Assembly: GCA_964498395.1 (NCBI GenBank)
Contig: CAZCHE010000004.1
Span: 372,001-436,000 of the forward strand
From: Parapedobacter sp964498395
GTDB taxonomy: Bacteria; Bacteroidota; Bacteroidia; Sphingobacteriales; Sphingobacteriaceae
Direction of reading: 5' to 3'
Length of the DNA stretch: 64,000 nucleotides
Within the stretch, counting starts at the first letter, position 1; every line of letters begins with the position of its first letter. Of the stretch, positions 1-8,078 are shown piece after piece. The translations under genes and the position numbers were made by a program. Below the pieces are notes generated by a model. It saw nothing but the letters and a program-made list of their open reading frames with translations, was not told the origin of the DNA and did no database searches.

Positions 1-1
1 T

Positions 2-382
2 TATTTCTTTGCGGTACCCTCGGTAGCCATCATGTATTGGGGTATTCGTAGCGAGGAAAAGCGCTCACAAGAACGGATAGGGTTTCGAAAAGCATTTATG
101 ACTGGGCTTGGTATTACAGGAGTGGTGACATTGCTTTGCCCACTGGTGTGGTACGTGTTCTGTGCGTGGGTTAACCCATCGTTTTTGGACAATATGGTTC
201 GTTATGCCATAGCGGCCAAGGGCATGGATGCGCAACTAGCAGGACAACGGTTTTCCCTCTCCACCCATTTGTTGGTGTCTACGTTATCCACGTTGGTCAT
301 CGGGGCTGTTATTTCGTTGGTGATTGCCGTTATCATGGCTCGGCAAACGCAGCGACGGCTGGCTCATGTATCCACCGAATAA
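2..382 (+). CDS. DUF4199-like membrane protein, C-terminal part (5' end outside window)
   Basis: The frame is open to the first base of the window, so the protein begins upstream and the ATG at 32 is internal. About 126 residues are visible: a hydrophobic segment at the window edge running into MYWGIR, a second around LGITGVVTLLCPLVWYVF, and a third near the C-terminus (VSTLSTLVIGAVISLVIAVI). A short basic tail follows. The segment order and size suit the DUF4199 family of small Bacteroidota inner-membrane proteins of unknown function. It converges on the next gene with only 21 bp between stops. The family call is from overall pattern, not from a diagnostic motif. Confidence 0.55.
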   Translation, partial: YFFAVPSVAIMYWGIRSEEKRSQERIGFRKAFMTGLGITGVVTLLCPLVWYVFCAWVNPSFLDNMVRYAIAAKGMDAQLAGQRFSLSTHLLVSTLSTLVIGAVISLVIAVIMARQTQRRLAHVSTE

Positions 383-403
383 CCAATAACGAGCTAATCC
401 AAG

Positions 404-3262
404 TTAATAGCTGTAAGCAATACTATAGGTAGCAAAGATAGTTCTGCGCGCATCGGGCTCGTTAGCATAGATGAGCTTGACCCCCATATCGAAGTTGGGT
501 AAGTAGAAACGCAATAAATTCATGTCGGATCGAAGCTCGACCCCAAATGTCCGTGGGCTGAAAACATTTCCGGTGCGCACATTCTGGAAGTCGGCAAAGA
601 CACCTCCTTTGAAGCGCTTGATATACGCCAATGGCCCGATGGTCCAATCGGGATAGGCGAGCGGGAATCGGTAGTTGAATAGCAACGTGTTGTTGACGGG
701 AACCGGTCTTAATTGGTCATAACCGCTAACCAATGGAATATCATTGGCCATGTTGTATGCGCCATTGCCTTGCTGGTAGCTGAAGCGGACGAGGAACGAA
801 TGGTTATGTACAATGCCCGGAAAGTAGAACGCCGAACGAAAAGAGAACAGTTCGCCCGACTGGCGCCCGTCGATCGGGAAGTGGCGGTAGGTCACGCTAA
901 GGTTTTGTCCCCACCGGGGTGCAAGGTCTAATGTACTGCGCCGCACATTGTGGTTGACGTAAAACTGGTAATGCAATGGAAATCGGATTCGGTTTATGAA
1001 TCGGTCTTGCAATTCCGCCACGTTCAAGCCATATCGGCTGGTGTAGGATGTGGCGACATTCAGCCCCGTGGTGTAAACGCTATTGAGCCGATAGAACACC
1101 AGTGGGATCTCCATTCGAAAGGTGGTGAGGTGCTCTCGCCAACGTACGGCTAGCAAGCTATCGCTTTCGTTGGATATCCGGGCAGCACCGGCTTGCCCGC
1201 GGTTGAGGTATTCTGCCGAAAACTTAGGGAAGAAACGCTGGTAAGCCAGCGAGGCACTGTACTCGCTGCTGCGAATGTCGCCATTGTATGTGTACCCTAG
1301 TCGGATTTGGGTGGTGTTGAGCAAGTCGTCAGATAGCCAGTAAAGACCGGGGTTGATGCTGCTGAAGTTGCTGTTGTCTACGGACAAACTATGGAAGTTG
1401 ACAAGATTTTTTAGCCCTTTATAAGGCTTAGAAGGCAATATCTCGTTTGTGGTGGTGTCATTGCCCCAAAAAAGCTGTTCGTCGCTCAGAAGCGGGGAAA
1501 AGTAACTGATATGCGAATCGCTGATTTTTAGGTTGTTGTCTCGCCCCTGGTCATCCCATTTCAAGTGACTGATACGGTATCCATCGATTTGGTAGTTGTT
1601 AAACCATAATTGGTTAGTTTCCGAATCAACCGATGGATTAAACGCGCCGAACTTCGCATGGGTCAGTTGGCTCGTAGAACCGGATGTACGATCGAATAAG
1701 TAGATGTTGTCTATCCCATGGTAATGTGCCTTATAGACCACACGGTCAATGCCTGCATAGACCGGGCGTTCGATTTGCTGGGCCTGCCAGTCCAATAGGA
1801 GGCGATACGTTGCGGCGGGAACGTCTAACTCCACCAATGTAGCGCCTTGTTGCGACACCCCTGTTGACACGATTTTTGTGCCCGTTTCATCAAAAGCCGG
1901 GGTTTGCAGTTGGATATTCCTCGGTGATGGGAAACGGCCGATTACCGTGCCTTTTTCCGTTTCCAGGATCACCAAGCTGATTTGGTTTTGCTCATTGACT
2001 TCCACCGCGGCAAGTGTTTGGCCGTCTGGGTGCAGGGCGGGCGAAAAGAGGCGGGTTCGATGGGTAAGCTGCTTGTACGTGCGTGTTTGGAGGTCATACA
2101 GGTTGACGACGCTATAGGTGCGTTTGCCATAACGGCCATGTTTCCTAACCTCATCCCAAGTGATTTTTCCTGCCGCATAGGTGAAGTTTGGTGCGGTCTG
2201 GCGCCCTGTTTTTACCAATGGCTTTTGCTTGCCCAGCGAGTCGATCATGACGATAGCGGGCACCTTTTTTGCGCTTTGGTGTAATGCGATGATACGTCCT
2301 CCACCGAGGTGTTTGGGGAGCAGCCAACTCTCCGGTTTGCTATCCTTTTTGAACGGGAAAATGGGGTAGTCTTGGGGGTGGGTTTCTTCCAATTGGGCTT
2401 GCCATTTTTCGGTCAATTCGTTGACCGTTTCCCGGTGCCATTTTCGGGTGTTGTGCCCGGTGAATTTGCGCAACGAATTGCTGAAATTGTATGGTCGAAT
2501 TGGGTTGTGGGCCATGCGTGTCATCAGGCTGTCGAGGATACCGATTCCATGTTCCCGTTGGAGCCGGGCGGTCATGAAATACCCAAGCTCATAGAACCCC
2601 GGTGTGACCACCGCCAGTGAACCCAAATAGTCTTTTTCGTAGCTGTATGCAGCGCCGCTAAGCAGGTTGGTTCGCATGGGCATTTCCCAAGAGGGGAGCC
2701 TCCCGCGGCCACTGTTGGAAAGGACGGTTTCGGTGATCACTGCATCCCCTTCGAAAAACCATGAAGGTAGCGTAATACCGAAGATGGCGAGGGCGAGTTG
2801 TTCGAAGAGTGGGGCGCGAAGGTATCCTGTCAATTTGTCAAATTGAACTACATGTCGGAGCTCGTGGATAGCGAGGTTATTGAGCCATTCTTGGAAATCA
2901 CCATGCTGGGGTGGGGTGGTGAAAAACTCCGAACGACGTGGGGCTAGCTGTACAAACCCATTGGATTCTACGGTTTGGTTTTGCAAGATGATAGAAATTT
3001 TCCGCGGTTTTTTCCCCAGCGTTTGGCTTACCTGTTTTACCATGTCGGCTAGTTTCCCCGCTAGTTTCTGCGCCTCGTCTTCAAACGTGGTCGGATAGAT
3101 TACTTGAAAATTCTCCGTATTGATTTGCCGCCATTGTACACTTGGTGGATATTGCTCACCATCGAAAATCTGTGAAAAACACCAATATGAATTAAAAAGT
3201 AATACAAATGATATTAAGTATTTGATTGATAAAATATTATAACTTAATATGGTGCCTTTCAT
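404..3262 (-). CDS. Exported propeller/barrel protein with a gluzincin-like HEXXH site
   Basis: This 952-residue protein starts with a hydrophobic signal segment (about residues 11-31, ending CFSQ). Residues 40-260 resemble a peptidase MA-like domain: HELRH at about 133-137 is a full HEXXH motif, and FFEGDAV about 34 residues later could give the third zinc ligand. The middle (about 320-600) has TolB/WD40-type strands, and the last 300 residues alternate as an outer-membrane beta-barrel and end in an aromatic residue (IAYSY). Members of this Bacteroidota type are usually annotated only as hypothetical or TolB-like. Zinc binding and outer-membrane location are inferred. It has its own AT-rich upstream region and no operon partner. 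Confidence 0.6.
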   Translation of the reverse strand: MKGTILSYNILSIKYLISFVLLFNSYWCFSQIFDGEQYPPSVQWRQINTENFQVIYPTTFEDEAQKLAGKLADMVKQVSQTLGKKPRKISIILQNQTVESNGFVQLAPRRSEFFTTPPQHGDFQEWLNNLAIHELRHVVQFDKLTGYLRAPLFEQLALAIFGITLPSWFFEGDAVITETVLSNSGRGRLPSWEMPMRTNLLSGAAYSYEKDYLGSLAVVTPGFYELGYFMTARLQREHGIGILDSLMTRMAHNPIRPYNFSNSLRKFTGHNTRKWHRETVNELTEKWQAQLEETHPQDYPIFPFKKDSKPESWLLPKHLGGGRIIALHQSAKKVPAIVMIDSLGKQKPLVKTGRQTAPNFTYAAGKITWDEVRKHGRYGKRTYSVVNLYDLQTRTYKQLTHRTRLFSPALHPDGQTLAAVEVNEQNQISLVILETEKGTVIGRFPSPRNIQLQTPAFDETGTKIVSTGVSQQGATLVELDVPAATYRLLLDWQAQQIERPVYAGIDRVVYKAHYHGIDNIYLFDRTSGSTSQLTHAKFGAFNPSVDSETNQLWFNNYQIDGYRISHLKWDDQGRDNNLKISDSHISYFSPLLSDEQLFWGNDTTTNEILPSKPYKGLKNLVNFHSLSVDNSNFSSINPGLYWLSDDLLNTTQIRLGYTYNGDIRSSEYSASLAYQRFFPKFSAEYLNRGQAGAARISNESDSLLAVRWREHLTTFRMEIPLVFYRLNSVYTTGLNVATSYTSRYGLNVAELQDRFINRIRFPLHYQFYVNHNVRRSTLDLAPRWGQNLSVTYRHFPIDGRQSGELFSFRSAFYFPGIVHNHSFLVRFSYQQGNGAYNMANDIPLVSGYDQLRPVPVNNTLLFNYRFPLAYPDWTIGPLAYIKRFKGGVFADFQNVRTGNVFSPRTFGVELRSDMNLLRFYLPNFDMGVKLIYANEPDARRTIFATYSIAYSY

Positions 3263-3880
3263 AATCTGTTGTTAATATTTTTAGTAAAAGACGGTGCTTT
3301 AATGATCTTGTTTTGTATACTATTAATTGATATAATATTCATTAATTACTGATTTACAATAATTAATTAAATTACATATTTTAGGATATCACTCATTTTT
3401 TGTTGAATTATTTCTTGATGGATTGGTCGCAAACGGTGTTATGTTGAAGCCTAGCCAATTGCTTCCAATTTGACTGCTAATGTACACTATCTTTCCGATT
3501 TTGTCGGCCAGAATTTTTGGAGTGTGTCGCGATATGGGTATGATGTGCTGGTGTATTGGGTTGCGCATTGTGCGACATTTTTCTTCTCCCCCGCTGGCGA
3601 TTGGTCGGCTAACCGATTGGGATGTTGTGGAGATGGTCAGGAAGATTGATCAGCATTGGGTGTATGATTTCGATGGCGCCTGGCGGCGTGAATGTGGGGG
3701 CACTAAGCTGCTCGGGAACCGAAACGGTATAGGAAAATGGACTGTCATAATGTCTTGCTTTCCTTATAAATTTTCCGTTGTTTTATCTTGATGATGTTCG
3801 TTCTTTTCAATTAAAAAACCGACTTTTGCAGCAAAATATTAACCGATGTAGGATATCATTTTCAAAACGTAGGAGGGCCC
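3263..3880. other. Intergenic region between divergent genes, no supported gene
   Basis: About 620 bp lie between the divergently transcribed propeller/barrel gene and mgtE. Bases 3270-3400 are very AT-rich and probably carry the minus-strand promoter. Bases 3480-3790 are close to the genomic base composition and contain a 103-codon open frame, but its translation is rich in Cys, Trp and Met, has no recognisable domain, and no ribosome binding site precedes it. It may be a decayed gene. Immediately before mgtE is an AGGAGG ribosome binding site at about 3871-3876. Confidence 0.5.
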
Positions 3881-5260
3881 ATGGACGAATTGGAAACGCT
3901 GGTAGAACAAATAGAATTGCTGTTGGCCGAAGGCGACAAGGAGCAACTTAAGGAATACCTAGATGAGTTGAATATATCGGACGTGGAAGCGCTGATTGAT
4001 GAGCTGCCTGAATACGGTGCTACGTTTATCGAAACACTGAGCATCAACCGTGCGGTCAATGTGTTTCGGATCCTAGATTTTCCCACACAAGAACGTATTC
4101 TAAAGAAGCTGCCCGGGCCAAAAATTTCGGAGATCATCAACGAAATGCCGCCCGATGATCGGACTGCTTTTTTCAGCGAATTGAAGGGCGATGTGGTGAA
4201 GCAACTCATCATCCTATTGCCCCCTCCAGACCGCAAAGAAGCACTTGCCTTATTGGGCTATCCGGAAGACAGTGTGGGCCGGTTGATGACCCCTGATTAC
4301 ATCACGGTAAAACAGCATTGGACGATCGCCCGCGTACTCGATCATGTGCGCAAATATGGGCGGGCTTCGGAGACCATTGATGTGCTGTATGTCATCGATA
4401 GAGACGGCTTGCTGCTGGACGATATTCGTATTCGGGATATCCTATTGGCTGACCCCGAAACGAGGGTGCGGGATTTGATTGACAACAGGCTGATCGCATT
4501 GAACGCCAATGACCCGCAAGAAGAGGCCATCAACGTGTTCCGGATGAACAACCGGGTAGCGTTGCCTGTGGTAGACACACAGGGCATCATGCTTGGGATC
4601 GTGACGGTAGACGATATCCTCTGGGTCGCCAATGAGGAGTATACCGAAGATATGCAGCGGATAGGGGGTACGGAAGCGTTGGATGAACCCTACCTGGACG
4701 TGTCGATCCTCCACTTGGTGAAAAAGCGCGCCGGATGGTTGGTGGTGCTTTTCTTGGGGCAATTACTTACCGCCACCGTCATGGAACACTATGAGGGGCA
4801 GTTGGCCAGCGCGATGATATTGTTTATGTTCATACCGCTGATCATATCCAGCGGTGGTAATAGCGGTTCCCAGGCGTCTACATTGATCATTCAAGCCATG
4901 GCCTTGGGTGAAGTGACCTTGGCCGACTGGTGGCGGGTCATGCGCCGTGAAATCATTTCGGGATTGCTATTGGGGTTGATATTGGGGGTGCTGGGCTTTA
5001 TCCGTATCTATACGTGGCAGGCCATCTCCCACGCATATGGAGATTATTGGTTGTTGGTGGGTATCGTCGTGAGCCTCTCGTTGGTGGGGGTGGTGCTGTG
5101 GGGGTCATTGATGGGGTCGATGCTTCCCTTTATCTTACGTCGGCTCGGCGCCGATCCGGCATCCTCATCGGCGCCGTTTGTATCAACCCTTGTTGATGTG
5201 ACCGGATTGATTATCTATTTTACGGTTGCGGCGTTGTTATTGACCGGTGTATTGATGTAA
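3881..5260 (+). CDS. mgtE: Magnesium transporter MgtE
   Basis: The 459-residue product has the full MgtE layout. An N-terminal superhelical domain (about 1-130) is followed by two CBS domains (about 135-255) and a five-helix membrane domain (about 285-459). The pore signature appears as SSGGNSGSQ near residue 325, and the C-terminal LVDVTGLIIYF carries the Asp that lines the Mg2+ site in known MgtE. Family members are Mg2+-gated channels of the inner membrane, with the N and CBS domains sensing cytosolic Mg2+. AGGAGG sits 5-10 bp before the ATG, one of the strongest ribosome binding sites in the window. The next gene follows after 11 bp, so the two are probably co-transcribed. Confidence 0.95.
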   Translation: MDELETLVEQIELLLAEGDKEQLKEYLDELNISDVEALIDELPEYGATFIETLSINRAVNVFRILDFPTQERILKKLPGPKISEIINEMPPDDRTAFFSELKGDVVKQLIILLPPPDRKEALALLGYPEDSVGRLMTPDYITVKQHWTIARVLDHVRKYGRASETIDVLYVIDRDGLLLDDIRIRDILLADPETRVRDLIDNRLIALNANDPQEEAINVFRMNNRVALPVVDTQGIMLGIVTVDDILWVANEEYTEDMQRIGGTEALDEPYLDVSILHLVKKRAGWLVVLFLGQLLTATVMEHYEGQLASAMILFMFIPLIISSGGNSGSQASTLIIQAMALGEVTLADWWRVMRREIISGLLLGLILGVLGFIRIYTWQAISHAYGDYWLLVGIVVSLSLVGVVLWGSLMGSMLPFILRRLGADPASSSAPFVSTLVDVTGLIIYFTVAALLLTGVLM

Positions 5261-5271
5261 TTGTGGGGTGT

Positions 5272-5964
5272 ATGGGATTTTCAATACGTAAAGCAAGGAT
5301 CGTAAGTTTTGTCGCATTGGCGCTAGCCCTTGGCTCGCGAGCGGTCGCTCAGGAAGATTTGCCACGGACAGCTGCCTATTTGGAACTCGAAGGCGGCGCG
5401 GCTATGTTCCAATCGTCATCCATGCGGTCGGATTTTCCGGTGGGGCTCCAGATGGCCCTTGGGGTTGAATTCGCAACGGGCAATGACCTGCGCGTGAGGC
5501 TAAGGCCACAGGCCGGCCTCCGTTTTTTTTCCAAGTACATCGAGCAAAACACCAATGAGCATTTCCGTATCCTACGCTTAGGAGGTACGATTAGCTATGA
5601 CGCTTATTTTATGGGACAGACCAGTTTCTTCCCGTATGTTTCGATGAATTACAATTGGGTAAGTAATTACGATGCCGAGACGGTGGGGTACGACTCCGAG
5701 GGGCAGCCTAATATCGTGTATTCGGACAGTTTTATCAAAGGGGGAGGGTTTTCTACGGAACTGGGATTGAAAGTGCAGTACAGGCGCTTTTATGTGAAAG
5801 GCGGATTTGATCTGTTTAAGCCGATTCTTCGGGTCCAATTTGTGGAAGAAGACGAGCAATCCATGCAGGGGGAGGGAGACCGGCAGGTATTTATCGTCCG
5901 TCACCAACGCGAGCCGTTTAACCTAAATGCGTTCAATCTGTCGATCGGGTACATCCTTTTTTGA
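5272..5964 (+). CDS. Outer-membrane beta-barrel protein downstream of mgtE
   Basis: The ATG at 5272 gives a 230-residue protein starting with a clean signal peptide (basic start, hydrophobic run, then SRAVAQ). A GTG at 5263 would add only three residues. The mature part alternates polar and hydrophobic strands with many aromatics and ends LNLSIGYILF, typical of a small 8-10-stranded outer-membrane barrel. It begins 11 bp after the mgtE stop and so probably shares its transcript. No specific function can be read from the sequence. Confidence 0.7.
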   Translation: MGFSIRKARIVSFVALALALGSRAVAQEDLPRTAAYLELEGGAAMFQSSSMRSDFPVGLQMALGVEFATGNDLRVRLRPQAGLRFFSKYIEQNTNEHFRILRLGGTISYDAYFMGQTSFFPYVSMNYNWVSNYDAETVGYDSEGQPNIVYSDSFIKGGGFSTELGLKVQYRRFYVKGGFDLFKPILRVQFVEEDEQSMQGEGDRQVFIVRHQREPFNLNAFNLSIGYILF

Positions 5965-6189
5965 TTCCATAGGGGCTTTATTGGGTAGAAATATGGGCAG
6001 CGCGGGTATATATCTGGGTGTGCAATTAACCTCGTTGGGATTGTGCTGTAATGGGAGTTATTGGTAATGAATGGGTTATGATATAGTTCGGTTTTTTTGT
6101 ACTTTTTCTTGTTTTTTATTTAGAAAGTTCCGAATATTGCAGTCCCGAAAACGGGGTGCCGGATGAATCCGGTTAACCAGCAGAAACAC

Positions 6190-6263
6190 TCCTGAATAGC
6201 TCAGCTGGTTAGAGCATCTGACTGTTAATCAGAGGGTCGCTGGTTCGAGCCCAGCTTCAGGAG
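6190..6263 (+). tRNA. tRNA-Asn (GTT), host of genomic island insertion
   Basis: A complete cloverleaf can be read: acceptor TCCTGAA/TTCAGGA, D arm GCTC...GAGC, anticodon stem TCTGA/TCAGA with loop CTGTTAA (anticodon GTT), T arm GCTGG-TTCGAGC-CCAGC, discriminator G. CCA is encoded at 6264-6266. The 3' half from the anticodon loop onward is repeated exactly at 18691-18737, so this tRNA gene is the attachment site for the integrative elements that follow. Confidence 0.97.
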
Positions 6264-6267
6264 CCAA
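6221..6267 (+). repeat. Left attachment site (attL), 47-bp direct repeat
   Basis: The bases from ACTGTTAATC to GAGCCAA in the 3' half of tRNA-Asn match 18691-18737 without a mismatch. The repeat includes the anticodon loop, T arm, acceptor 3' strand and encoded CCA, which is the usual extent of a tRNA-derived integrase crossover region. Confidence 0.9.
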
Positions 6268-6274
6268 ATAAAAA

Positions 6275-6306
6275 AGCTGTTTTTCGATGAGAAAAACGGC
6301 TTTTTT
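6275..6306 (+). terminator. Rho-independent terminator after tRNA-Asn
   Basis: An 11-bp stem AGCTGTTTTTC / GAAAAACGGCT (one G-T pair) with loop GATGA is followed by six T. A diverged copy lies at the same distance after the second att copy (18745-18777), so the terminator is part of the duplicated integration module. Confidence 0.85.
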
Positions 6307-6404
6307 GCTTTCTAAACGAAGATTAGAGACATCTTCGTTTGACCGATCGGGTTCTCCGATTTGGTTTGATTTACATAGTTTTTTGTTGAATTTCACGTGG
6401 GAAT

Positions 6405-6420
6405 GTTACAAATATGTAAC
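6405..6420. repeat. Inverted repeat GTTACA-AATA-TGTAAC upstream of integrase
   Basis: A perfect 6-bp palindrome with a 4-bp spacer lies 31 bp before the integrase start. The 17-base string TACAAATATGTAACAGA containing it recurs at 18581-18597, near the other end of the island, and a degraded version is found at 18876-18891 before the second integrase fragment. Position at both ends suggests a recombinase arm or excisionase binding site, or an integrase operator. That role is inferred. Confidence 0.5.
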
Positions 6421-6450
6421 AGAAATTCCGGCGTGCTTAAGGAAAAAATT

Positions 6451-7754
6451 ATGGCAACCGTAAGCGCAAAAGTTTATGAGCATCACAAGAAAGCTGATGG
6501 CACTTACAATGTGAAAATCTGTGTTTATCACAAAGGTATTAGAAAGTACATTGACACGACCCATTTTGTGGTCAGAAAGCAACTGACCAAAGATTTCAAA
6601 ATCAAAGATTGTTTTATTGCGGATATAGTCGAGCAGCAATTAAGGAAGTACCGAAACACTATTAGTGATTTGGAGGCGAAACTTGACCATTTTTCTGCGG
6701 AGGTCTTACGGGATTTTCTAAGGGATATGGACGAGGAAGTTGATTTTGTGAAATTTTGCGACGAGCATATAAAGGGTTTAAAAGAAGTAGGAAGAATCAA
6801 GAGTGCTGAAAACTTTAATGTAGTGCGAAACAGTTTTGTGGATTATTTTAAGACGGATTCCTTTTCTATAAACCAGATTCATTATACGATGCTCTTATCG
6901 TATGAGCGTTTTTTGAAGTCGGAGCGTATGATGACCCGACTTAATCAATTTGGTAAACCCGTTACGATCACCGCAAAAGGAGTAAGCAGTTCGGCGGTTC
7001 ATAATTATATGCGCGATCTCCGTACATTGTTCAATGCTGCGAAAAATCGTCACAACGAAGAAGATATTGGCATATTCTGAATTAAACACTACCCATTCAA
7101 AAAATATAAGGTTGGTTCACCGCCGCCACGTGGTAAAGACCGCAATAATACTATTGAAGAAGTTTTAGCGATAAAGGGCTGTATTACTAGACCCGGTAGC
7201 CGAGCAGAACTTGCGAAAGAGCTGTATATGCTTTCCTTTTACCAATGTGGTACAAACGCTGTAGATTTCTATCAAATAGGCCCACAAAACATCAAGAACA
7301 GACGACTTGAATATAATCGATCAAAAACCACAGGACGAAGAAAAGATAAAGCCTTTATCAGTATTAAAATCACCGATGAAGCGAAGCCTTTGTTAGAAAA
7401 TATATTGGTAAGCTGGCAGAGCGATATTCTACTATAGGAAATCTAAATAAGGCATTGAGTAAAGGGATGGACGAAATATGTCGCTTGACTGGCCTGTCCG
7501 GGGTAACATTCTATTGGGCAAGGCATACCTTTGCCAATGCAGCACGTAATGATTGCCGTATGAGCAAGAACGATGTGGCTCTTGCACTCAACCAGGTTGA
7601 AGAGGGTAATCGCACGACAGATATTTACATTGCTAAAGATTGGAAAATCTTGGACGATATACAATGCAAAGTCATTGCACAGCCAAGAAAAGTTGAAATC
7701 AAGGTGATGAAGAAAATACAAGCAAGGAACGAAATAGAAAGCATCGCCGCCTAA
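6451..7754 (+). pseudogene. Tyrosine recombinase (island integrase), interrupted
   Basis: The reading frame starts at ATG 6451 (MATVSAKVYEHHKK) with the arm-binding domain of Bacteroidetes integrases, then a SAM-like core-binding domain (about residues 95-200). An in-frame TGA at 7078-7080 interrupts it; the same frame continues to about 7407 (LSFYQCGTNAVDFYQI, YNRSKTTGRRKDKAF). A frameshift near 7407-7413 moves the rest into another frame, which carries the catalytic box WARHTFANAAR and the nucleophile tyrosine in TTDIYIAKDW. Two independent lesions mean no full-length enzyme, so the gene is dead. The intact ancestor would be about 430 residues. A shorter fragment of a near relative is at 18922. 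Confidence 0.9.
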
Positions 7755-7765
7755 TTATCATAATC

Positions 7766-7797
7766 GAATTACATGAGGTTAAGTCTTCATGTAATTC
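7766..7797. terminator. Perfect 11-bp hairpin after integrase
   Basis: GAATTACATGA and TCATGTAATTC are perfect inverted repeats around a 10-nt loop, starting 11 bp after the integrase stop. A short T-run follows. It most likely ends integrase transcription and insulates the next promoter, though an operator role cannot be excluded. Confidence 0.6.
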
Positions 7798-7825
7798 TTT
7801 GTAAACAATTTTAAACGTAAATTTG
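7798..7825 (+). promoter_or_regulatory. Bacteroidetes-type promoter candidate
   Basis: TTTG at 7798-7801 and TAAATTTG at 7818-7825 match the -33 (TTTG) and -7 (TAnnTTTG) elements of the Bacteroidetes housekeeping sigma factor. The 16-bp spacing is slightly short. It would drive the 50-residue membrane protein at 7833 and possibly the CHAT gene. Confidence 0.4.
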
Positions 7826-7832
7826 ATTAATT

Positions 7833-7985
7833 ATGAGAACTGTAATTCGGTTTTTTATCACTTGTATCATTGCAACATTTGGATACTTCGCGGCTTTAAG
7901 TATGAAAAATCCATGGCCGGGTTATGCCGTAGCGTTTGGTATATGGTTTATATTTATATGGACTATAACGAAGCCGAAAAAATAA
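7833..7985 (+). CDS. Small two-helix membrane protein (50 residues)
   Basis: ATG 7833 to TAA 7985 encodes a 50-residue protein with two hydrophobic helices, VIRFFITCIIATFGYFAAL and YAVAFGIWFIFIWTI, separated by the short turn SMKNPWPG, and a basic end TKPKK. The clear two-helix pattern and a promoter candidate just upstream make it more credible than the overlapping 61-codon frame at 7823, which has no such pattern. It lies 93 bp upstream of the CHAT gene in the same direction and could belong to that system. No family is recognised. Confidence 0.55.
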   Translation: MRTVIRFFITCIIATFGYFAALSMKNPWPGYAVAFGIWFIFIWTITKPKK

Positions 7986-8078
7986 AGATGTATTATCAAG
8001 TGACGTAGTTGAAAAAAATAGTGTATAGCTATCGTTTTGCAAAACAGAATAAATTACGCTACTTTCGTCAAATCTATA

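Noticed and set aside
3480..3791. 103-codon open frame between the propeller/barrel gene and mgtE
   Set aside because: Cys/Trp/Met-rich translation without domains, no ribosome binding site, no conserved pattern; likely chance or decayed sequence.
7823..8008. 61-codon frame overlapping the small membrane protein
   Set aside because: Composition not protein-like, while the other frame gives two clear membrane helices with a plausible promoter.
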